Under the pieces are notes generated by a model that had not been told where the DNA came from, searched no databases, and saw nothing but the letters and a program-made list of their open reading frames with translations. The position numbers and the translations under genes are program-made. Of a stretch of DNA of 13,342 nucleotides, positions 8,392-13,342 are shown in pieces. The first letter of the stretch is position 1, and each line of letters starts with the position of its first letter. This DNA comes from Candidatus Accumulibacter iunctus (GTDB lineage Bacteria > Pseudomonadota > Gammaproteobacteria > Burkholderiales > Rhodocyclaceae): assembly GCA_002345025.1 (NCBI GenBank), contig DDUX01000085.1:1-13342 (forward strand), written 5' to 3'.

Positions 8392-8422
8392 GCCAGTCGC
8401 CTGGCGCGGCCAGGCGACTGGC
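8392..8422 (-). terminator. Perfect 14-bp hairpin, likely terminator of the 8451-8888 gene
   Basis: The arms GCCAGTCGCCTGGC (8392-8405) and GCCAGGCGACTGGC (8409-8422) are perfectly complementary with a three-base loop. The hairpin lies 28 bases beyond the stop of the Asp/Arg-rich exported protein gene and before the next gene start at 8330. No T-run follows on the minus strand, so a canonical intrinsic terminator is not proven; it may instead block 3' exonucleases. Confidence 0.55.
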
Positions 8423-8450
8423 GGCTCCCCGGGTCAGCGGTTCATGCGCC

Positions 8451-8888
8451 TTACTGCTTCGAATCGCTGCTGGCGTTGCTGGGGCTCGCGTTGTTCTTGT
8501 TGGACATCACCACCCCGGTCACCACCGCGCCGACGGCGGCGCCGACCAATGCAGCACCGATCTTGTTGTCGTGATCGTCATGGTCCTCGTAGTACCGATC
8601 GCGATAGCGGTCACCGTATCCGTCTCGATAGTCGCCCCGGTAATAGTTGCGGTTGTCATTGCGGTGCTGCTGGACGGCCGCGCCGGCAACGAAGGCGCGC
8701 CGCTCGCGCTCGTGGTGTCGCAGATCGCGGTCCACGGCCGCGGCGCGCAGCACCTGGCCATCGTGCCGCCTGAGTTCATGCCGATATCTGTCGCCCGCCA
8801 TGACATCGGGCGCGCCGACGGTGCCGGCGCCGAGCAGGAACACGGCTGCCCCGATACCCGACAGAAACCTCGAGAGTCTTGCGTTCAT
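8451..8888 (-). CDS. Exported Asp/Arg/Tyr-rich protein with glycine-zipper C-terminus, 145 aa
   Basis: Starts at ATG 8888 with AAGGAG eight bases upstream. A signal peptide with a Gly/Ala/Leu core ends at VMA (about 31). The mature part first carries a His/Arg-rich segment (YRHELRRHDGQVLRAAAVDR), then a low-complexity stretch of Tyr, Arg, Asp and Gly near 85-110 (RDGYGDRYRDRYYEDHDDHD), then a glycine-zipper hydrophobic segment IGAALVGAAVGAVVTGVVMS, and a Ser/Asn-rich tail. This resembles Gly-zipper envelope proteins, but I do not recognise a named family. The charged stretch could bind metal or polyanions; that is speculation. It starts 28 bases after the HdeA-like gene, so the two are probably one transcript. 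Confidence 0.75.
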   Translation of the reverse strand: MNARLSRFLSGIGAAVFLLGAGTVGAPDVMAGDRYRHELRRHDGQVLRAAAVDRDLRHHERERRAFVAGAAVQQHRNDNRNYYRGDYRDGYGDRYRDRYYEDHDDHDNKIGAALVGAAVGAVVTGVVMSNKNNASPSNASSDSKQ

Positions 8889-8916
8889 CGTTCTATCTCC
8901 TTGAGCACGCGCTGGA

Positions 8917-9294
8917 CTAGCGCATGTCCTTGACGGCATCGAGGAAGAGCATGGGATCGTTGCCCTTGCACGTATTGAACATGACGCCGACCAGTTGCGT
9001 GACACCCGTCTCATCGAACGGGTAACGCTTGGCGTCGATGCCGTCGCGGCCGTTCAGGTAGCCGTGCGTCCAGGCAACGTAGGCAAACGCCCGGTCCTGT
9101 GCGCCCTTGAGCATCTTCTTGTCCTTGTTCAGCTTCGGGTCGGCTGCCGCGAAGATGTCGAGTAGATCGCCGCAGGTGGTGGTGGCGAAAGGGATGCTCT
9201 TCGGTTTCTTGGCCCCGCCGGCCTCGCTGGCAGCAAAGGCCGCAGGAAGGAGGAAGAGGGCGAGCAGGCAACCGGCAACAAGCTTTTTCGTCAT
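8917..9294 (-). CDS. HdeA/HdeB-like periplasmic protein, 125 aa
   Basis: ATG 9294 is chosen because AAAGGA lies six bases ahead; the frame continues to 9369 without a comparable signal. Residues 1-21 form a signal peptide ending AFA. The mature protein has two cysteines, in TTCGDLL (about 41) and in FNTCKGNDP (about 109), plus the central AYVAWTHGYLNGRDGID. This two-Cys, helix-rich pattern with W..GYL.G is like HdeA-related proteins; characterised HdeA/HdeB are acid-activated periplasmic chaperones with a single disulfide. The distance between the cysteines is longer than in E. coli HdeA, so chaperone activity is inference. It is probably the promoter-proximal gene of a two-gene unit with 8451-8888. 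Confidence 0.72.
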   Translation of the reverse strand: MTKKLVAGCLLALFLLPAAFAASEAGGAKKPKSIPFATTTCGDLLDIFAAADPKLNKDKKMLKGAQDRAFAYVAWTHGYLNGRDGIDAKRYPFDETGVTQLVGVMFNTCKGNDPMLFLDAVKDMR

Positions 9295-9327
9295 GGGGAA
9301 TCCTTTGCAGGTGGATGGTGAGGTATG

Positions 9328-9347
9328 CAGCACATTCTTGTGTGCTG
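9328..9347. promoter_or_regulatory. Inverted repeat in the leader of the HdeA-like gene
   Basis: CAGCACA and TGTGCTG are perfect 7-base arms around a 6-base spacer, ending 33 bases before the HdeA-like start. The size and symmetry suit either an operator for a dimeric regulator or a hairpin in the mRNA leader. No promoter could be assigned with confidence. Confidence 0.4.
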
Positions 9348-9394
9348 GGAGTGTATGGCGGCATTCCAAGAAACTGGCATATCGACGGGTAGTT

Positions 9395-9418
9395 ACGGGG
9401 ACAGTATATTAAAGTCCC
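9395..9418 (+). repeat. GGGGACAGTAYAYTAAA repeat, copy 1
   Basis: The plus strand reads ACGGGGACAGTATATTAAAG followed by TCCC. The reverse complement of copy 2, at about 11072-11096, is nearly the same, so the copies are inverted and about 1.7 kb apart. Similar GGGGACAGTATAC motifs are, from general knowledge, common beside Y1/RAYT transposases and their REP cassettes; no transposase is present here. Confidence 0.6.
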
Positions 9419-9440
9419 GCCGCTGCTTGCCGCGGCCGGG
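9416..9440 (-). terminator. Possible terminator after the Ysc84-like gene
   Basis: Reading the minus strand just past the TGA of the Ysc84-like gene, CCCGGCCGC can pair with GCGGCGGG, leaving one bulged G and an 8-base loop. It is followed by ACTTTAATAT, a short weak T-rich stretch supplied by repeat copy 1. Confidence 0.4.
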
Positions 9441-9443
9441 CCG

Positions 9444-9944
9444 TCAGAGCGCCTGGTAGCTGAACTTATGGCCGCCGATCGTGGCCTCGTACATCAGCCC
9501 GCCCTTGACCACGGTGAACGTCGCCATGCCCTTGTGGTACCTGCCGACAGTGGTGGCGTCGTTCTTGCCGGCGCTGGCGCCCGCCGACGATCCCGCGGTG
9601 TTCGCCTTCGCCCCCGCCGCCGCGGTAATCGCGACCGCGGAAGCCTCCGTGCCAAACTCGAAGTTGCCGCTGGTAAACTCCTTGAACGCCCGCTCGTCCT
9701 CGAAGAACACGATCTGGCTGAAGCCTTCGCCGCCGAGTTGGAAGCCGATGGAGAGTTGCGTCATCGACGTGTCGCCGACATACTTGCCCTTCTGGTAGAC
9801 GCGACCGTTGCCGTACGCCCCGCCGACGCCGGCGCCGGCCTTCTTGAACACGCTGATCGTCTTGGTGTAGTCGTCGGCCCACGCGGGGGTAATCGTCAGC
9901 GCGACTGTGAACAGTGCGAGGATCCGCAGCAAACGCTTGAACAT
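9444..9944 (-). CDS. Ysc84/SYLF-domain exported protein, 166 aa
   Basis: A signal peptide (MFKRLLRI..., ending AWA at about 21-23) precedes a Ysc84-like SYLF domain filling the mature protein. Recognisable family sequences are GAGVGGAYGNGRVYQKGKYV, then TQLSIGFQLGGEGFSQIVFF near 75-95, FEFGTEASAVAITAAAGA, and the end GGLMYEATIGGHKFSYQAL. SYLF domains bind phosphoinositides in eukaryotes; bacterial exported versions are poorly characterised and usually annotated as lipid-binding. Three in-frame ATGs (9971, 9959, 9944) are possible because the leader is a tandem repeat; I prefer 9944, with AAAGGA six bases ahead and the most natural signal peptide. A small insertion rich in Ala, Gly and Ser occurs near 120-132. 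Confidence 0.85.
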   Translation of the reverse strand: MFKRLLRILALFTVALTITPAWADDYTKTISVFKKAGAGVGGAYGNGRVYQKGKYVGDTSMTQLSIGFQLGGEGFSQIVFFEDERAFKEFTSGNFEFGTEASAVAITAAAGAKANTAGSSAGASAGKNDATTVGRYHKGMATFTVVKGGLMYEATIGGHKFSYQAL

Positions 9945-9947
9945 CGT

Positions 9948-9971
9948 GTTTCCTTTCATGGTTCCTTTCAT
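9948..9971 (-). repeat. Tandem 12-mers duplicating ATG and Shine-Dalgarno
   Basis: On the minus strand, ATGAAAGGAACC is followed directly by ATGAAAGGAAAC, 11 of 12 bases identical, immediately before the ACG ATG of the Ysc84-like gene. Each unit holds an in-frame ATG and an AAAGGA ribosome site for the next ATG. This creates three candidate starts in the same frame. Confidence 0.75.
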
Positions 9972-10084
9972 GGTGAACCGGTCGGTGATCCCGACCCAGG
10001 GTGCTCGGCCGTACGGAGTCGGCCTCGGCGCACGTGGTTCGCCGGAAGACGCTCTTCCTTGCCGCGCGGCCTTTTCGTCGCCGA

Positions 10085-10123
10085 CGATCGGCCGGCACCG
10101 GCCGGACCCGAAGGGGCCGATCG
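10085..10123. repeat. Inverted repeat between two small envelope genes
   Basis: CGATCGGCC (10085-10093) and GGCCGATCG (10115-10123) form a 9-bp perfect stem with a GC-rich interior containing GGCACCGGCC. It sits in the 238-base gap between the 53-residue protein gene and the Ysc84-like gene. It could end transcription from the former or be a REP-like element; no T-run is seen. Confidence 0.4.
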
Positions 10124-10182
10124 GCACCGGCTCGCCGCCGGCGTTTCGGGTCGTTCCGTCCCGTCTCTATTCCGGTCCGTGG

Positions 10183-10344
10183 TCAGAAGTGGTCGACCGT
10201 CATGCCGATGCCGCCGCCGATCAGCCCCCCGGTCGTGCTCGAGTGGCCCGAGGCCCGGTTGATACCAGCGCCCGCCATCGCCCCGCCCGCAGTCGCCTCG
10301 CTCGTCACCAGCACCACCGCCACCATCTTCAGTTTCTGCATCAT
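10183..10344 (-). CDS. Small Gly-rich exported or membrane peptide, 53 aa
   Basis: The gene opens with two consecutive ATGs (10344 and 10341) and has AAGGGA about nine bases ahead. The N-terminus is MMQKLKMVAVVLVTSEATA, a short hydrophobic signal-like segment, followed by GGAMAGAGINRASGHSST and TGGLIGGGIGMTVDHF, two Gly-zipper stretches linked by a polar turn. Such GG..AG.G...GG.IGG patterns are typical of small outer-membrane-associated glycine-zipper proteins; many of those have a lipobox Cys, which is absent here. It begins 17 bases after the stop of the exported protein gene at 10362, so both are likely one operon. Confidence 0.6.
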   Translation of the reverse strand: MMQKLKMVAVVLVTSEATAGGAMAGAGINRASGHSSTTGGLIGGGIGMTVDHF

Positions 10345-10361
10345 GTCCGTTCCCTTCGCGC

Positions 10362-10727
10362 TCAGCGCTTTGCCTTGACGACGTCCTGCTGCACGACCGC
10401 CATCACCGGCGTCCCCAGCTTCACCCCGTTCGACTCGTGCCAGCGCGTGATCTGCGCCTCGATGTCGCCGATCTTCGCCGTCTTCGTCGCCTTGATGATC
10501 CCCGCCCTCACCGCCGGCGTCGCCTGGTTGTTCCTCTTCGCATACACGCATTCGGCCATGATCGTGTTCGCCACCCCGACCAGGAATGCCTTGCGCTCTG
10601 CCATCGAGGCGCTAAGGAAGTCGTTGCCGTTGACGACCAACTCGTCGTTCTTCGACTGCGCCAACGCCGGCACCGCGACCGTCGCCATGCACGCGATGAC
10701 CAGCCACTGCTTCCACGAACGCTTGAT
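10362..10727 (-). CDS. Conserved exported protein, about 121 aa; start codon uncertain
   Basis: After a signal peptide (KRSWKQWLVIACMATVAVPA then LAQ), the mature part reads NDFLSASMAERKAFLVGVAN, TIMAECVYAKRNNQATPAV, then IGDIEAQITRWHESN and a C-terminal GTPVMAVVQQDVVKAKR. The ERKAFLVGVAN block looks like a recurrent small exported protein family that I cannot name; no function is known to me. The strongest ribosome site, AAGGAGG at about 10731-10737, is followed by CTG ATC AAG CGT rather than an ATG. The ATC at 10725-10727 sits exactly where the signal peptide should begin. Alternatives are GTG at 10802 or 10799, which would put 25 odd residues before the signal peptide. I therefore give the coordinates from 10727 with doubt. 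Confidence 0.65.
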   Translation of the reverse strand: MKRSWKQWLVIACMATVAVPALAQSKNDELVVNGNDFLSASMAERKAFLVGVANTIMAECVYAKRNNQATPAVRAGIIKATKTAKIGDIEAQITRWHESNGVKLGTPVMAVVQQDVVKAKR

Positions 10728-10811
10728 CAGCCTCCTTTTTAAACGATTGGGCACCGCGAGGAACGACAAAGCGTGCGCGAGTCTACCGAACCCCGGCACC
10801 ACCGTACAGTC

Positions 10812-10835
10812 GGGCGCCGCCTGTCAGGCGCGCCC
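10812..10835. repeat. GC-rich imperfect palindrome
   Basis: GGGCGC pairs with GCGCCC and GCCTG with CAGGC, leaving one bulged C and a minimal loop. The outer flank reads CCCTACGAACA, or on the other strand TGTTCGTAGGGGCGCGCC, like intergenic palindromic repeats of many proteobacteria. It lies upstream of the exported protein gene, outside any ORF, and lacks a T-run. Confidence 0.5.
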
Positions 10836-11071
10836 CTACGAACACGGAGTGGGTGTTGCGCTTCGGGAGCGGCGCCGCCCGGGCGCTATCGCTGCCGATT
10901 CGCGCGGGGAGCAACTGAAATGAAAGGGGCCGTTGCCGACCCGTCTCCCCGGTGCGCTGCCCGCCGCGGCGGGAGGGAGTCACCTCAGCTGCGAGGCACT
11001 CGCCCCGCGGCGGCGTTCACCAATCCGCCGCGCCGGTCGCGGCGCTTCTCGGCCATCTGCTGTTGGAACGA

Positions 11072-11110
11072 GGAGTTTAGTGTACTGTCCCCGAAATTCC
11101 CCCGAAATTC
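11072..11110 (-). repeat. GGGGACAGTAYAYTAAA repeat, copy 2, with a duplicated end
   Basis: Read on the minus strand it is TTTCGGGGACAGTACACTAA then ACTCC, matching copy 1 at 9395-9418 over its core. On the plus strand the outer end CCCCGAAATTC occurs twice in tandem (11089-11099 and 11100-11110), a perfect 11-base direct repeat. The orientation is opposite to copy 1, so the pair brackets 9.4-11.1 kb with the GGGG sides outward. Confidence 0.6.
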
Positions 11111-11145
11111 CAATGGCCGGGACTCCCGCCTGGAGGCCTCGTTCC

Positions 11146-11541
11146 TTATCCACGCATGCGTCGCCCCGCCCACCACGCCAGCGGCGCGGCGATGAGGAAG
11201 GCGACGCCCTGCAGGACGGGTGTCAGCACGACGGCGATGGCGCCCTGCGCGTCGGAGTGCCAGAAGATCGCATCCGCCAGCACGTAGAGGCCACCGATGG
11301 CCAGCAGAACTGCCGCGACACACTAGGGCAGCAGGGGCTTGCCCCAGCGCTGCAGCGCGCTCAGCAGCGCCGCCATCGCGCCATGCGGCACGGTCAGCCA
11401 GACCGCCAGGATGGCGAAGGCGCCGGCACTGGTCGGCTGGAGCCTGACGACGAAGAAGAGCGAGACGCAGACGCTCGCGAGCAGGACGGCCAGCGCCAGC
11501 CGCAATGGCCCACGCCCCGCCGGCCCTGACCCGTCAGCCAC
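11146..11541 (-). pseudogene. Small membrane protein interrupted by an in-frame TAG
   Basis: From GTG 11541 the frame encodes three likely membrane helices (LRLALAVLLASVCVSLFFVV, AFAILAVWLTVPHGAMAALL, and beyond) and reaches TAG at 11323-11325 after 72 codons. The same frame then continues for 58 codons without interruption to TAA 11146: CVAAVLLAIGGLYVLADAIF, a polar loop, TPVLQGVAFLIAAPLAWWAG and RRMRG, an obvious fourth helix with a positive-inside end. The whole reads as one roughly 130-residue four-helix protein. A single base change (TGG or TAC/TAT to TAG) explains the break. It overlaps the end of the META-domain gene by eight bases, so it was its operon partner. I do not recognise the family. 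Confidence 0.65.
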
Positions 11542-12649
11542 CGAACACCAGTTCCTGGGGAATGTCGAAATGCTCGTCCCCGTTGAACGTGACCCTCCAG
11601 CCGCGCTCGTTGCGGGTGAAGGTCATGGCCTGCGGCACGTCGGCCGCCTTCGGCTCGCCCTTGACGAACAGGATGCGACGCTTCCAGGTGCCATCCCAGC
11701 GCAGTTCCACCGTCGCCGTGCCGTCGAAGCCGCGCCGCACCACGAAGGCCTCGCACTCGCGCGTCCTGGTAAAGGCGGGCTCGCACGGAACGGTCGTACT
11801 GGCGTGATAGCGAGTGCCGGGCAGCACCGCATCCGTCCCGGCCGAAACCGGCTTGAGCGGCGCGCCCGTGACGCCGACCGACAGCGTGAAATCACTCTGC
11901 TCGCCGCGGCGTGCGGCAGCGCGATAGAGGAAGACGCGGATCGTGTAGACGCCGTCGTCCGGCAACAGGCTGTCGAAGCGGTTGTCGAGCAACTCACCCT
12001 GGACCATCGCGGGACCTTCCGAGCCCGGCGGCAGCAGGTTGAAATAGTTGGCGCCGTTGCTGCCCTTGAGGCTCAACGTCATGCGCTGGCCGGCGCCGGC
12101 ACGCACCTGGTAGTCGATGTAGTGGTAACCGACGATGCGGTCGCGGATCACCGCCGAACTCTTGCCTTTGGCGAACTGCACGGGCTTGACGACGCGCTCG
12201 TTGTCGGCAGCGGCAGCTTCCGCCTGCTGCGGCGCCCACTCGTAGATGCCGCCGTCGGCCATCAGCGAGAGGTAGAGCTTGCCGTCCTTGAGCAGGTAGG
12301 AGCGCACATGAGCGAGGTCGCGCGCGACGCGCTGGTCGAGGTGCGGCGGCGGGCACAGCGCGCGCGTCGTCGCGACGGGACCGAAGGTCAGCGAACCGGA
12401 GGAACCGTCGCCGGCCGGCGCGACCTTGTAATCGCCGCTGCCGCGGTTGCAGTCGAGGCGCAGCGCGGCACGACCGTCGCGCCCGAATTCGAGCGTGAAA
12501 TGGCTCGGCTCCGCCACCTTCGTGGTGCCCTGCGCGTCATCCATCGACTGGATGGCGTGCAGCTGCCACGACGTTCCAGCGAGCGGACTGCCATCCGCCT
12601 GCGCGATCCCGGCGGCCAGCACGGCCGCGAATGCGAAAAGTCGCTTCAT
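11534..12649 (-). CDS. Exported META-domain (HslJ-like) protein, 371 aa
   Basis: ATG 12649 has GAGGAGG six bases upstream. Residues 1-18 are a signal peptide (MKRLFAFAAVLAAGIAQA). A META domain fills about 21-139: LAGTSWQLHAIQS at the start, FTLEFGRDGRAALRLDCNRG at 51-70 and TTRALCPPPH at 94-103, with the conserved Cys pair, and LYLSLMADGGIYEWAP at the end. The remaining 230 residues are a beta-rich region with HYIDYQVRAGAGQRMTLSLK, NYFNLLPPGSEGP and DDGVYTIRVFLYRAAARRGE, like extracellular solvent-exposed domains seen with META or pre-peptidase modules. META proteins such as HslJ are linked to novobiocin resistance and heat shock in E. coli; a role here is not shown. The next gene overlaps its end. 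Confidence 0.82.
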   Translation of the reverse strand: MKRLFAFAAVLAAGIAQADGSPLAGTSWQLHAIQSMDDAQGTTKVAEPSHFTLEFGRDGRAALRLDCNRGSGDYKVAPAGDGSSGSLTFGPVATTRALCPPPHLDQRVARDLAHVRSYLLKDGKLYLSLMADGGIYEWAPQQAEAAAADNERVVKPVQFAKGKSSAVIRDRIVGYHYIDYQVRAGAGQRMTLSLKGSNGANYFNLLPPGSEGPAMVQGELLDNRFDSLLPDDGVYTIRVFLYRAAARRGEQSDFTLSVGVTGAPLKPVSAGTDAVLPGTRYHASTTVPCEPAFTRTRECEAFVVRRGFDGTATVELRWDGTWKRRILFVKGEPKAADVPQAMTFTRNERGWRVTFNGDEHFDIPQELVFGG

Positions 12650-12688
12650 CGTGTCCTCCTCACCAACAAATGCCGCAATGCCTGCCGC

Positions 12689-12957
12689 TCACAGCCGGGT
12701 CAGCACCTGCTCCAGCGGCGGGCGCGACTTCGGCAGCTTCGCGTTGAAATCTTCCGCCGCCCGGTAGCCGAGGGCGACGATCACCGAGCTGGTCAGCCCC
12801 CGGGCGCGCAGGCCGAGCTCCTCGTCCATCGCCTTCATGTCGAAGCCCTCGATCGGGCAGGCATCGATGCCCAGCACGCCCGCACCGAGCAGCAGGGTGC
12901 CGACGACGAGACAGACCTGCTTCTCCAGCGGGATTGCGCGACCTGGGCGATGTTCAT
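12689..12957 (-). pseudogene. NfsB-like nitroreductase with a large internal deletion
   Basis: The ATG at 12957 begins MNIAQVAQSR, the usual opening of NfsB-type NAD(P)H nitroreductases. After about nine codons the sequence jumps, one frame off, to IPLEKQVCLVVGTLLLGAGV and LGIDACPIEGFD, then LGLRARGLTSSVIVALGYRA and AEDFNAKLPKSR, the normal C-terminal third. About 120-130 residues, including most of the FMN-binding core, are absent relative to a typical 200-residue member. The gene cannot make an active enzyme. The stop at 12689 lies 39 bases before the META gene start, so it may have been the first gene of that operon. Frame change position: about 12930-12940. Confidence 0.7.
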
Positions 12958-12985
12958 GGTGCCGATCTTTCCATGGTCTGGGTGA

Positions 12986-13342
12986 TCAGGATGCCTGACC
13001 GGCCGGGTAATCGGTATAGCCCTGCCCGCTGCCGCCGAACAGCGTGCTGCCTTCGAAGCCGGCGAGCGGCCGCGACCTCGCGCAGGAAGCGCAGACGGTT
13101 CTCGCGGCGGCCGCCGTAGGCATCGCTGCGCTGGTTCGAGGTCGTGCGCAGGAACTGGTCGATCAGGTAGCCGTTGGCGCCGTGGATCTCGACCCCGTCG
13201 AAGCCGGCACGCATCGCGTTCGCCGCGCCACGCTGGAAATCGGCGACGGCACCGGCGATCTCGCCGATCGCCAGGGCGCGCGGCAGCCGGCAATCCACCA
13301 TGCGGCCGACTCCATCCGCGCCGACGACCCAGACCTGGGCAT
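12986..13342 (-). pseudogene. Old Yellow Enzyme (NemA-like), 5' end beyond window, internal deletion
   Basis: From the right edge the frame reads VGADGVGRMVDCRLPRALAI, then NAMRAGFDGVEIHGANGYLI and DQFLRTTSNQRSDAYGGRRE then NRLRFLREV, the FMN/substrate-binding middle of Old Yellow Enzyme-type alkene reductases. Directly after that, in the plus-one frame, comes RPLAGFEGSTLFGGSGQGYT and DYPAGQAS ending at TGA 12986, which matches the family C-terminus (YGGGAEGYTDYP). About 90-100 residues between these two blocks are missing, with the junction near 13060-13078. The reading frame without the shift continues to 12954 but is nonsense. Such enzymes reduce activated alkenes or nitro compounds with NAD(P)H, so pairing with a nitroreductase made functional sense before the loss. 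Confidence 0.7.

Larger units (their letters stand above)
10803..11145. other. Gene-free stretch of about 340 bases with repeats
   Basis: No convincing gene on either strand. It holds the 10812-10835 hairpin, the 11072-11110 repeat, and between them GC-rich DNA. A minus-strand frame ending near 10984 (SSFQQQMAEKRRDRRGGL and a short tail) directly follows the repeat copy and could be the remnant of a coding end, but I cannot identify it. It should contain the promoter of the 10727 gene, yet no clear -35/-10 pair can be assigned. Confidence 0.5.

Noticed and set aside
8392..8422. Hairpin considered as a mobile-element end or recombination site
   Set aside because: Only one copy is visible in the window and it sits right after a gene stop, so a transcription end or mRNA-stabilising hairpin is simpler.
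8517..8660. Repetitive-looking stretch considered as a CRISPR or tandem repeat
   Set aside because: The repetition reflects codons for Asp, Arg and Tyr within the exported protein; there are no evenly spaced identical repeats with distinct spacers.
10984..11089. Possible transposase remnant beside repeat copy 2
   Set aside because: The short frame contains no HUH motif or catalytic Tyr context of Y1 transposases; the resemblance rests only on the neighbouring repeat.
11339..12985. 548-codon plus-strand open frame
   Set aside because: It is antisense to the META-domain gene and the nitroreductase remnant; its translation is rich in Arg, Ala, Gln and Gly with no recognisable domain, as expected for a shadow frame in GC-rich DNA.

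Overview
The window is GC-rich and every gene I can support lies on the minus strand. The long plus-strand open frames are antisense shadows. Codon use, the NodT-type efflux lipoprotein, the HlyD/DUF2955 pair, the Ysc84-like protein and repeats resembling those beside REP-associated (Y1/RAYT) transposases suggest a betaproteobacterium, possibly of the Rhodocyclales. That placement is inference, because no rRNA or other phylogenetic marker is present.

Layout in the direction of transcription, from high to low coordinates. (1) 12.69-13.34 kb: remnants of two flavoenzymes, an Old Yellow Enzyme and an NfsB-type nitroreductase. Each keeps recognisable ends but has lost a large internal part. (2) 11.15-12.65 kb: an exported META-domain protein, overlapped by a small membrane protein whose frame is broken by one amber codon. 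(3) 9.39-11.11 kb: three small envelope genes (a conserved exported protein, a 53-residue Gly-rich peptide and a Ysc84/SYLF protein), bracketed by two inverted copies of a GGGGACAGTAYAYTAAA repeat. (4) 8.39-9.29 kb: an HdeA-like periplasmic protein followed 28 bases later by an Asp/Arg/Tyr-rich exported protein with a glycine-zipper end, closed by a strong hairpin. (5) 7.98-8.33 kb: a small exported protein that appears frameshifted. (6) 2.65-7.98 kb: a tightly packed five-gene operon: AI-2E family transporter, NodT-type outer-membrane factor, HlyD adaptor, DUF2955 inner-membrane protein and a two-pore-helix-type K+ channel-like protein. Gaps are -4 to +16 bases. (7) 1-2.44 kb: menE and the 5' part of an isochorismate synthase gene (menF-like), overlapping by one base, for menaquinone synthesis.

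The efflux operon has all three parts of an envelope-spanning pump: outer-membrane channel, periplasmic adaptor and inner-membrane component. The flanking AI-2E transporter and ion channel are probably co-expressed with it. The small exported proteins upstream look like envelope or stress proteins, but no function can be assigned to most of them.

The unusual feature is the density of broken genes from about 8.0 kb to the right edge: one frameshift, one in-frame amber, one likely lost start codon and two internal deletions, next to repeat-rich intergenic DNA. This may be real decay or an assembly/consensus problem. I found no tRNA, rRNA, CRISPR array or intact transposase.
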